From: Ottelia alismoides
Lineage: Eukaryota > Streptophyta > Magnoliopsida > Alismatales > Hydrocharitaceae
NCBI GenBank assembly: GCA_037367405.1
Contig: JAZKJV010010618.1
Span: 124,001-188,000 of the forward strand
Length of the DNA stretch: 64,000 bases
Direction: 5' to 3'
Shown in pieces: positions 11,201-22,000 of this stretch; position 1 is the stretch's first letter, and each line of letters starts with the position of its first letter. The notes under the pieces are model-generated. The model had not been told where the DNA came from and searched no databases. It worked only from the letters and a program-made list of their open reading frames with translations. The translations under genes were made by a program, and so were the position numbers.

Positions 11201-12815
11201 GGTAACTTAAACATTGATTTAGTGTTTACCCTAAACCTCAGAATATTCTTATCGGCCTCTCCCGCTTCCAAACAACATCAACGGACAGTTTAACATCTTT
11301 AACCGAAAAATTTAATGTGAAATGTTGTTTCCTATAAATTACATGCTGCATTTTTTTAATACCATTCTTTTTTTTATTTTATTAGAATTTGTTAAATATC
11401 TACACAGCCTTTTATTTTTTTCCATCTTAGTGATGATAGCATACTTGACTCAGTTTCTAAAATGCTAGAAATTTAGATTAGGACAGATCTTAACTTAATT
11501 TTTTCGTTTAATTCGAGAAACAACAGATTCAATTCATTGAAGTTTCGATTGGAGAATCAGTTCAACACATACTCAACTTGATTAACCAAACATCATTAAA
11601 AAATGCAATCTCTCCTTTGATAGCTTTCTTCTTGATTTTTACTCTACCATTTCTTGACTTTCTGACTTCCAACAAAGCACAGAAACTGGGAGTAAACTGG
11701 CTTTTATTATATGGATTCAAAAAACAGATTGGTTATCGTCGTTTATAGACAGAAGCATACGGTAAAGTATCGAAGCATATAGATTCAAGGACATAAGATC
11801 CTAGCATACAAATACGTAAACTTTTACTTCAACTGATGGAATAAGATTGATTTATTGTCAAGTGCATGAATTTTTTCCGTCGATAGTTGTTATAGTTTGA
11901 TATGAATTTTCTGTATCCATATAGTTTTGTTTCAATGCCCAATATGCGACGATATAAAGAAGCAATACATGAATTCCTTCGTGCACGTTTATAATAATTT
12001 ACTGAGACTGCATTCTTTCTATATATTGTCTAAAATTAAATAGAGATATTTTGTTGAATATAATGTTTTATATATAATTTTTTCCTTTATTACTACCCCT
12101 ACAGTTTAGTTTTCTTTGATTCGCATGTTATAATGCATCTATTATAGTCTAATTTCCTTCCAATAATAGGAAAAAAATATTCGTTTGCGTCAAAAGACAA
12201 TGATAGTTGATAGACCCTGGAAGAAAAAAGTCCGAAATAGATCTAAATTTTTGGTATTTCACTTTACCCCGTTGCGAAGCGCGGGTATGCACCCTAGTTT
12301 GCTAGTATATGATGGCTTGGATTCTGATGGGCGATATTTTTGGCTCTTGTGATTCCTGATGTTGTTTTATGATGGTCACCTTGGTAGCCCATTTGATGGG
12401 AGAATGTTATGGGGGCCTTATGATGATCATCTTGGATTCTGGTGACATAATTTTATGGGTGACTTGCGATGATGAAATCCCACTTCGTTTTTCGTTAAGC
12501 TGCTCCATTTTGGTCATGTTAGTTGCTATTGTGATTAACATACCTTGTATGACTTTTTCTTTAGTACTTTGCTCCACCAGATCCACCTAATTTTTTGTTA
12601 GGCTTTTAGGTAATATATTGCTTGCTTGGTGATTAGATGGGTTTTTTTTTCCGAGCTTGTCCCAAGTGCCTACTATGATGTTTATATCATCCCATTTCTC
12701 TTGATGTCTCACTTGACGGGAAAAGATCTTTAGAGCCTTGAAACTTTGATTTTGGTTGTTCCCATGTTCCCAGCTAGTTGGAATTTGGATCTTGATGCTT
12801 CAAAGTTTGGAATTA
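8299..12815 (+). repeat. Tandem array, unit about 572 bp, interrupted by a Helitron
   Basis: The landmark 'TAATATGCYGCTTGATTGGTGATT' occurs at 8797, 9369 and 12611. The first spacing is 572 bases. The second is 3242 bases, which becomes 573 after removing the 2669-bp Helitron. A second landmark (GATGATCATCTTGGATTC) recurs at about 8605, 9180 and 12420, and a third (GAGAAGATCTACAGAGCCTTG) at about 8343, 8903, 9475 and 12722, with the same period. Units differ by scattered substitutions. They do not code convincingly, although each carries a short frame (8555-8788, 9115-9360, 12369-12590). A more decayed continuation can be followed to about 13490. Confidence 0.85.
9629..12297 (+). mobile_element. 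Non-autonomous Helitron, 2669 bp
   Basis: It begins TCTATTACATATACTATTAG directly after an A and ends ...CCCTAG directly before a T. TC start, CTRR end and A|T insertion are the Helitron rules. About 12 bases before the 3' end is a GC-rich hairpin (CCCCGTTGCGAAGCGCGGGT, 12268-12287). The flanks join smoothly: the sequence after 12297 continues exactly where the interrupted array unit stops, when compared with the intact unit around 9048. No Rep/helicase coding is present. The 5' third (about 9690-10450) is pyrimidine-rich. The interior carries diverged internal duplications (about 10505-10595 with 10805-10895, and 11050-11190 with 11500-11610). Confidence 0.85.
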
Positions 12816-13490
12816 TGACTATAAATTTGGATTTTGTTGTAATGTGATCTTAAATTAGGGCATTGGGAATTAATATCAATGGGTCCATGTTTGGGATTGT
12901 GCCCGAAAATTGTTCTACGATTCACGATGATGTTTTTTGATGTATTTCTTATGACATGATTCATCTTGTTGTTTTATGGCTAATCACATTGGGAGCTTGA
13001 GAATGCCCGCAAGGGTTTGCTGTGATGGGAGATTACTTTGGGGTCTATGGATTCATTTATTTTGGAGTCTGATTCGACTCTTTTGGATGATTGTTCATAA
13101 CTGCAGCTATTGAGAACATTCTGCTCTCTACTTCAATTTAGCATTCTGATTTTTGTCTTGGAATTTGGATATTGAAGCATCATTGACTGCTATCATGATC
13201 TATGCCAAGTGAATCTTGGTACCTATCTGATGAACTGCACAGAGCCCCTGCTCTTTGCTTGTGATTCTTTATCATGTTTTGTGATGAATTTTGACCAAAC
13301 AATGGGTTTGGGAGCATTATGTGATGGGAGCTGAATAGCTGGGTTTGGGACCTTGTTTTTATTGTCTATCGAGTGCTATGCTATTTGGGATTCCATTCTT
13401 GAAGATGCAATTGTTGCATTGTGAATATGAGCATCCTCGCAGTATCATGTTAATGGGACTGCTGTGATGCATGTTTAAATTGGGTGTTTG
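12816..13490 (+). repeat. Decayed continuation of the tandem array
   Basis: Short array-like phrases persist (TTGTTGTTTTATGG, GATGGGAGATTACTTTGGGGTC, TGGAATTTGGAT), but identity is too low to place unit borders. Nothing coding is visible. Confidence 0.4.
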
Positions 13491-13554
13491 GGGTTTATTG
13501 GGTTCGAACTCTTAATTGGAACGTGATTACGTTGTTTAACCACATCCATATAGG

Positions 13555-14150
13555 ATGGTCACTGGAGGTGTAACCTCCTCGGGGGTGCACATCGCGGACG
13601 ATGATTCTGCTGTACATCGAGTGAAATGGACACCAGCCATGGACGAGTGTCTTCTTCATATGTTCAAGCACCATTTCAACATAGATGACTGGGATGGAGG
13701 GGCCTTTACACCGCTCACCTGGCATAGCACTATAGACCACTTCAACATGAAGACTGGGAAGAACTAGAATAAGCCAACGCTCAATAATAGATGGAAGCCA
13801 ATAAAGAAGGACTATACCTCCTTTGTACACCTGATGAGCAAGGGCGGATGGGATTGGGACCTGGTAACCTGTATAGTAGTCACACCTGATGAGTTGACTT
13901 GGCTTACGACATGTAACTAAGTTAGTCTGCAGTAGAAGTTCTATTATATATTTATAGAATTTTAACACATATTGTTTCCTTAAGATCGATAAGACTTACA
14001 AGCCATACCGTAAGAAGTCATTCCCTCATTACAACTTGGTGGAGCAATTGTTGGGGAGTACACCACTAGGGAGACCTACACCTTCTCATCCCAGACAACA
14101 CCACCGTCTTCATTTGCTGCATTTTTTGAGGATGACACGGGTATCTAGCA
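13555..14150 (+). pseudogene. Myb/SANT-like DNA-binding domain protein, broken
   Basis: From the ATG at 13555 the frame reads 'VKWTPAMDECLLHMFKHHF', then a D-G-G-A-F segment. An in-frame TAG at 13765 interrupts it, and it continues with 'NNRWKPIKKDYTSFVHLMS' and 'GGWDWD'. This is the tryptophan pattern of the Myb/SANT-like domain found in PIF/Harbinger ORF1 proteins and in related plant nuclear proteins. A further segment at about 13990-14060 ('YRKKSFPHYNLVEQLLGS') fits the conserved block after the domain, beyond a probable intron. The stop inside the domain makes it a pseudogene. It may be the remnant of a Harbinger transposon; no transposase is visible nearby. Confidence 0.65.
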
Positions 14151-16180
14151 AGCCTTCGAGGATGAGCACGAAGAGGTAATAGATGCTCTCTAGGTGCCAT
14201 ATCCCATCAAGCAAGGGGGGTAGACCAATCATCCTACTGGTAGTAGGTGACGTAGAGATTTCGAGGGAAAGACTTCGACTAGCAAGCTCATACGTAAATA
14301 CAAATATATAAATATGAATTATATGTAAAGATGATGATAAGTATTTAAAGTATAAAATACAAATTTAATACACTAGATATAGGTAAATATACCTATATTT
14401 AAACATGTAGAAAATAACACCTAATAAATTAAGTTGTAAAAATAAATAAAAACATAATAAAATAGTTTGAAAAGTAAGAAACATTTTTTTTCATATTTTG
14501 AGTTTTAGTTAGTAAAATTATTTAGTATTTATGAATGTATAGGGGATTTAATTCCTATTTTGTCCTAACTTGGTTCACATGGACCAATCAGGACTCAAGA
14601 AAAGTTGACCTACGGTCATCTATCCTTCCTCCCCCTCTGACTCTGTCAGAACTCACGAGAACCCCTTCTCTTCTCCAGTTTTCACTCCTTCATCCACGAC
14701 TCCTTCCACATTGAGCACGTCACCATCATGCGCCTCCCTCAATTCTTTTCCATGCCTACTCCATATGTTTTACCAACCACCACTCATCTTCACACTACCT
14801 CCTTCATAATCTAGCCAAAAACATTGCTTATAAATAAAAACCTCCCCCTTTATTTTGAGTTTTGATCCCTTTACGCATCCTGTAACCTCTATCTTAGTCT
14901 CCGTTGAGTTTCCTGGTGACAGTGGGCTACTCCAACATGTGTTGGCATGGACAAAGGTGCTGGAGAGGAGGTCCACCACCGTTGAGTACCGCCTCTGGCG
15001 TGGTTGTCTGCTCCCTGATCTCTAGTTAGGTTTAAGTTGATTTTTTTCGCTTATTAGTTAGGTTTTCATTCCAGCATTTTATTCCCGCACTTTATTTGAT
15101 GTTTTTATTGTCATTTTAGTGAAGAATTTGAATTTCAAAGTTTGTTGGAGCTAGTGCTCTGACCATCTTTTCCCCATGCTCTGACTATTTCCCTGACTCG
15201 CAAACAACACCATCTTCTTTCCCCTTCATTGCTCCATTGAACCACTCATCCTGCCCCCTCGATTTTGCAAGAATCGAGGAATTAGATCTCCATTAGCCAC
15301 CACTTCGTTGGAGATCCCCATTCCTCATTCCTTATGCGAATAACTTCAGATTTAGGTCGAGGAAGTAGCCCTCAAACCTAATAGACTTTTTGTGCAGGAG
15401 AAGAGCCCAGAAGAACCACTTGGTATTCGGATTTGCTGAAGAACTTAGACTCCAGGTGGTCGAACGAAGAAGCTCCTCCAGGCCTCCTCCGATGAGGCCT
15501 GGACCGTCTAGAGAAGCCTTGCAGGTACGGAGGAGTTCCAGGAACCAGTTGATGTCCTCAGTTGTGGTGAAGATGACCGGAGGCAGGAAGAATCACATAT
15601 CAAAGAAAGAACATAAAAGTGTTCTTCCTATTTTTCCAAGCCTCCTAACAACGATTGGATGAAGATCGAGGCCTAGGTCTAATCCTGACCGTTGATCATA
15701 GGAGAATTGGTATGTATCATCAGCCTTTGTATCCTAAGTGGTGCATATGTGGTACGTCAGATCCACATGATCAGGCCGCATGCACCATGTATGCCCTTCG
15801 CCTGGGTATATTTCATACATACCCTCCGTACATTTTGTATTTTTATTTAGTAGTGTAAATATCATATTATCTGTAAAAATGTCATGTTTATTTGCAATAT
15901 GGACCCCAATGTTTCTGGTATTTACAAATTAGTCCTTCCCACCTCACGTGTATCTACACACAAGATGCTATAAAAATTGCAAAATGTACCCTTAACTTTT
16001 GTAGACCTATTCTGTATGAATGTCTAGTTTCTATAAATTGCAATTAGATCTCTGAACTTGTAGCATTTTATTTAGTGCATATTTTTCATTATAAATATTT
16101 TGTTGCTTTAAAAAGTCCAGGAAAATTTATATGAGCGCTTGATATCATGCTTCATCTCGTAATTTTTGTTTGGCATTTTA
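14151..16180. other. Intergenic DNA without a recognisable gene
   Basis: 14280-14560 is AT-rich. 14600-15660 is of mixed composition, with short frames (14770-14979 on minus, 15390-15662 on plus) that show no domain. 15660-15850 contains phrases such as 'CTAATCCTGACCGTTGATCA' that resemble LTR sequence, but no paired copy is found in the window. Confidence 0.4.
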
Positions 16181-17430
16181 GATAATTTTGTATTTATTAA
16201 AAATCCAAAAAATGCATTTTGTCATGTCTAAATATAAACATCCATAAAAAAATAAATTCATTTCTAAAAATTCGAAAAATATTTTACTTTTATTTTAGTA
16301 TTATTTATCATATATCAAAAAATCACTAAAAATACAAAACATAAAACCTAAAAATCACAAAAACTTAACAACCCTATAAAAATTAGCAAAAATGCTTTAA
16401 AAATCCAAAACAATCCTTTGCATTTCTAATTTTCCTTATTATACATTATATATATTAAAAATAGTTTTGATAAATTTTGGATATATTTATATTTATTAAA
16501 CTCAAAAAAATCTCGGATAATTATTTTGTACATTATTTTGCTATATCAATTACTTTACAATTTCTTAAAAATTGGTAGAAACTCTATAAAATTATCAAAA
16601 ATAGAGAAAATATAAAAATCAATTTTTTTTGAAATTTGAGTATATTTTAACTTATATAAAACTATTATTAGATATACTAACTATAAATTCTCTATATTAC
16701 TTATAATATCTATAATATCTATATTATTATCTATAAATATATATATTATTTTAAAAAGCAAAAAGACATTTGAAAATTACAAAACTAAAAAGGAAAAAAA
16801 ATAAAATTTAAAAATAAAAAATCATAAAAAATAAAAAATCCAAAAAATAAATATAATTAAAATCTACATAAAAATAAGAAAAATACAAATCCATAAAATT
16901 TAAATATAATTGAAACCTACATTAAAAATATATATTATTCGTTAGCAATAATTAATAATTAACCTACATTCGTTTGCTCCCAATGCTCGATAACTCGGAC
17001 TACTTATACCTACATACATCTTTATCTGAGTTATAATAACTTTTAACTCATTGCACATTTGTCGTTTAATTAATCTATGGGTTAATTGTTGGCTAAATCA
17101 GAGATTGGTAGGCACAACGATTAGGGTTCCAGCTTTGTTAGCAATCCTAGATAGAAACCTGTTCACCGAATGCGCATGACGACTTCCGAGCCGGAGAGGT
17201 ACTGCGCAAAGGTTTGGCAACAACCATATGGGGGAACGCTTATCCATCTTTCTGGGTCATCAACGTTTCACCCTCCTATTTGTATTCATGTTTTATGAAT
17301 TCCTAATAGGGTCCTTACATTTGTGTTGTACCCAAATTGTATAGATGAACACTTTTATGTGCAATTTATCGGATGCTTTTCATTTCAACTGCATTGTTAC
17401 TTTTATTACGATGAAGATTTCAAATCCCGA
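16181..17430 (+). repeat. AT-rich LTR-like DNA
   Basis: 16180-16970 is almost entirely A/T with repeated 'AAAATCCAAAAAAT'-like words, like the first bases of the window. It is followed at 16975-17090 by a block with 'CTCGGACTACTTATACC' and then a moderately GC stretch to 17430. This order resembles the body and 3' end of a Tat/Athila-type Gypsy LTR. I find no ends, primer site or partner. Confidence 0.3.
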
Positions 17431-18505
17431 TGATGATGCCCCATGTTCTAAATAAACGACCAGTGATGCATCACTAGACATGGATGAGCAGCTACTATGG
17501 TGGCATGCCTTAACTGATAGATCTGTCAACGTTGGCTTGTATGAGGAAGATGCAATTTGAAGAAAATTTCTTGCTAATTTTGGTTACTTTGTTTGAGAAA
17601 TTCTACAATAACATTTTATCACAATCACTGGATTCTTAAAAATCATTAACAGAAACATCTTCATGATTCCTTTTTTGATATAATGGTAGTCGAATTTTCT
17701 ATTGGAAATAATTCTAGTTGTGGCAATGCTTCGTTGCAATCGGACAAAGACTCATGGATGTAGATGCTTCTGTCCGGACGACGTCGTCCTTCTCTTCAAT
17801 GAATTTTGCAGACACGAGGACATCGGGGATTTTTTTGTGACACAATTGCCCCAAAGAGGTAATTTTCGTCATTTAAAAAAAATTAAATGGATTTATGCAT
17901 TCCAATAAGGAGAAATATCACATCATTTCATTTTGTACAGAGATCCTACAAATATAAGATAAGGGCATCAACGTTGACCCCGATGCTAGAGTCCTTGGTT
18001 GCAGAGAAGGTTTTCCTGACAAACTTGATAAACGTGATGTAATTTTCAGAAGAATTCTTCATTGAGAAGGTGAGGAAACCCAATAACACCTACGGGAGAA
18101 GCAAAGACTGATGGTGCAAATGACAGACGGATCAACTTCAACGCATGAGATTGTCGACGAACCGGTATGACAAACATGTGATAATATAATCAACAATGTA
18201 CATTGAACTTTGTCTTCATGGATTTTGAATTTTTAATTATTGGGTGGAAAATTGGATGGGGTGTAAGTGATGACTATATGTTAGCAATTTACGTTATATT
18301 CAAACTCATATAATCTAATAACAACCAACAACATTAATTAACTTTCAATCCTTATTCCTTAACCATAATAGCTAGCCGAACAGATAATAACGCTTATTCC
18401 AACTTATTCTCCTTATTCCTATACACCAACCAGACGGATAATAGACCCTTATCCTTTTTATTCTCCATTCTTATTCATGCTTATTTCCGAGTGAAACATA
18501 CCCTT
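17431..18505. other. Intergenic DNA with a possible MITE end at 18240-18505
   Basis: No gene is recognised. On the minus strand the stretch ending at about 18503 begins GGGTATGTTTCACTCGG next to TTA, a form compatible with a Harbinger-type terminal repeat and its 3-bp duplication. Repeated 'CTTATTCC' words fill 18350-18480. The opposite end was not found, so the call is weak. Confidence 0.3.
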
Positions 18506-18867
18506 AGGTTGTAATATATATCCTCCTCTTTAGGGGGAAACAAAATAAAATATATTCAAGTACAGCACGACATCGCTATCACAATTGCACCAAATGCACC
18601 CGAAAGAATGAGATAAATTGTAGACAAAGAAGAAAACAATGAGCGTCCGAATGCAATTGACCCAATTACCATACAAGCTCCACGCTCGCTTACTCCCGCC
18701 ATTCCCTCCGAGCCCCTCTCTCTCCGACCCCCTCTCTCTCCGACCCCCTCCTCCACTTTCCTCTCCTCTCATTCCCCTGTCCCAACAAACCCACCACACT
18801 CCACCCTAACGATCTCCGGCTCCGCAACACCTCTCCCCGCTCGTTACACCCCTCCCACCCACCTGCC
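18506..18867 (+). promoter_or_regulatory. Probable promoter and 5' leader of the ABCG gene
   Basis: TAATATATAT at about 18512-18521 is a possible TATA box. 18690-18790 is strongly pyrimidine-rich (repeats of CTCTCTCTCCGACCCC), as in many plant leaders. The ATG at 18868 has G at -3. The transcription start cannot be fixed by reading alone. Confidence 0.4.
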
Positions 18868-19073
18868 ATGCCGCCAGTTCGGCTGCCCACACCGGTCGCC
18901 GTGGTCACGGCCGCTCTCCTCCTCTGTACTCTCCCCGCAGCACGATGCCAGGAGAGCGGAGATGCCGGCATGGACGAGCTTATCACCGGGATCGTCTACA
19001 GCAAGCTGCAGAATCTCACTGGCATCTTAAACAAGGACATTGGGGACGACCTCCAGTATTGCATCAAGGACCG
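18868..19073 (+). CDS. ABCG28-like: ABCG gene exon 1
   Basis: It starts at the ATG after the pyrimidine-rich leader and encodes 68 residues plus two bases: a signal-like stretch ([17 protein letters not shown]) followed by '[20 protein letters not shown]'. The donor is CCG|GTAAGG. It is GC-rich compared with the later exons. Confidence 0.9.
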
Positions 19074-22000
19074 GTAAGGCCGTTGATTCTGCTTTGGCAC
19101 GAGAGTTCGTTGACGGGTTGAAGTGATTGCATGTCATGTTCGGAAAACCGTTTCCCATGAAATTTGTTTCTTTGTTATTTAGATGAAGCATAAATCGATT
19201 TCACTGCTTCGCATTATCCTAAATTTACATTTGTGCAATTGGATTATATGGAAAATAATTTTGTGGAATCTGTTTAGATTATCTGGGTTACCGTTCAATC
19301 TACTCGATATGGAAACGCAACATTGTGGCCACTATTGCATAAAAACTGTTAGGATATTCCAGCATGATATAATCAATCAATTCATAACACAATCTTACAA
19401 AAAGCTGTTATGATACACCATCACATGATATGTTATGTTCAATGCCTTGGAATCCAATTACATCACGAAGCTTTCATGGAATCACTTAACTTTACAGCAA
19501 TCCAAACAGGGCCGAAGCTTTATACAGGAATTGCGATGTTTGAATCTCACCGCATACATACCACAAGGGTGGTTTATCTTGGAATCAACATTATAACAAT
19601 AGAAATACAACAGTGATTATCCATATTAATATGATTGCAGATTATAGCAGAGATAATCAATCAATTACAAAGTGATTAGTTTCATAGATCATTGATGTGC
19701 CCATCATAACCGTCGTTAGAGAGGATATCACCCTGACCACACCGGTGCATAGGGTTTGACGATCTCCTAACAAGATAGGACGACAACACGATCTATGCTG
19801 ACACATTCTGACTAGACTGTCCTCGAAAGTAATTCATAGAACTACAACAACCGAGAGAACATAGTGGTTTTCGATGGTGGTGAGCGAAGTGAAATCAACA
19901 ATCTGTAGAGGAAACCAAGTCACGTCTGAGGAAGATATAAAATTATGGGTGACTCATTAGATATGTTGCCGTTCAACAGAAGGGCGTCTATTGGATCCCC
20001 AACGTTTAAATTCCCAACTTTCAGGAAACGTTTGGAATCTGAAGCATCTCGTTCTGATTGATTCCCAACAGTCAGATTTCAAATCAGTTTGGTAGATTAA
20101 TTTATTAGATCTTTCAAATGAAACTTGCAACAGATTATCGACATCCGAATTGACTCTCCCGAGTCAGAATTGGAGTCTAAGTAGGAGTGGAGCAGATCGC
20201 GCACACACGTGTGACCCTTCACCCCCACTCCACTATGCTACAAGAGCTTAGGATGACTCACATATAAGTCCAAAATTTTCCAAACCAAGCAATATTGTAC
20301 TGAATATCTACACCCCTAATTTCTCCTGTTTCAAATTAAGAATTTCAATTTTACAAATTAATTAGCACCTTAATTTGGTACCAATTAATTTCTAATTACA
20401 AAAATCCCCCATGAATTCGCCATTTGAAAAGAAACTTAACGCAAAGCAAGAGACATCTTTCAGCCACCATACTTTGATTTTAGTAAGGGTACCTTCATGC
20501 TCGAACCTTTATCTGAATTTACTACTTTTACCTTAACAAGAACAAAGTCAACTATGTTTTGAACTTCAAGACCTTAGTGTTAAGGTATACTAGTAGCAAC
20601 AACAAAGTATCGTTCTTGATGCAATCTTCGGGTTTGTGCTTATAAAGGCTATGCACCCTTATCCTACTTCACAAGTGTATTCATGAAAAATCCTCTTTAA
20701 TAGCGGTCCATACTTATACTCATATATATTTTCTTTAAGGATGCACTGCTAACATCTTGATCTTGTCCTAAGGCTTGGACTCATTAAGAGCTTATGCTTT
20801 TACCTTATCTTGCAGCTTAAAAGGCACCCAAGCTTCCAAGTATTATACACTCATGCATAAACATGAAAATAATAATGCTAAGCACTTCTCTAGACAACTT
20901 GTTATTACCATATTGAACCTACTTCGTGGGATCTCCACTCAGATTAGTTGAGTTGCCACTGTAGATGAACTCCCAATGGGTTTTTGTCTCATCTCAAACA
21001 TTGAATACTAAGACTAAGGATTTATCAAGTCTCTTAGTTAATGGATCAACTGTGTTATCTTAGGATCTACTGAAATCCATGACCATCATAACTCGAGACA
21101 ATAAATCCTTAATGTCTTAAGTCGGATTTGGATGTCTCTCCTTATTTTTTGATTGAACTTTGAATTTTTAATTTTCACAATTACGGTTATATTATTACGA
21201 TGCACCCAGATTGCAGGAACATGCTTGCCCACCATGTAAATTTCAGGATGAAGTTTCCAAAGCCATTCAACCTTAATTTCACTTGTGTCCAAAGTTCCAA
21301 ACAATTGTGTCCAAAGCACACAACTCAGAAAAGTAGACTGATCTAGAATGATCTGCTTCACATACCTTAATAAGACTATGCCACGTCCATGGACGAAAAC
21401 ATACCTAGTAACATTGTTGCTCACATACTTCTCTATCTTCCCAATCTAATTTACATCATTATATTACACAGAAGGATGCCTACCATAGTGCAAACTAAGG
21501 AACATAGTTTCCTTTAAGTATCATAGTACTTGATCCAAAGCTTTTCAATGATTACATGTAGGACAACTTGTGTATCTAATCAGTTTTGCATTGAGAATGA
21601 GATGTCAAGTTTTGTGCAATTAGCTAGATATACTAAGCTTCTTATAATCAATAAGTACCTGAGTTGTGAGTAGTTGAGTTGAATCAATCAAAAGGAGTAT
21701 TTACAACTTTGCTTTCTTGAAACTGATTTCCTCTAGTACCTTCTCAACATAGTGAAATTAAGAAATTACATTGCCATCAACTGACCTCCTCAGTTTGAGA
21801 CAATATCTCATCAACAACACCCATGTCCTTCATCTCAAACTTGCTACTTAAGAACAACTTAGTTTCGTTGATTATCCTCATATATGATGCAAATAACTGC
21901 ATGCCATGTTCACATGCATAAGACAATATACTCATCACCTTTCACCTTGGAATGGACACATTTACCGGATTCATGAACCTTAAAGACGCATGACAAAATA

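Noticed and set aside
15390..15858. Possible small genes
   Set aside because: Two adjoining frames without domain, splice context or clear start; the second lies in LTR-like wording.
18530..18986. Minus-strand frames opposite the ABCG first exon
   Set aside because: Shadows of the GC- and CT-rich leader and exon 1; no domain, and the + strand gene is certain.
19183..19616. Coding continuation of ABCG exon 1
   Set aside because: Frames do not match the family; exon 1 ends at a strong donor at 19074 and the next family segment is at 35213.
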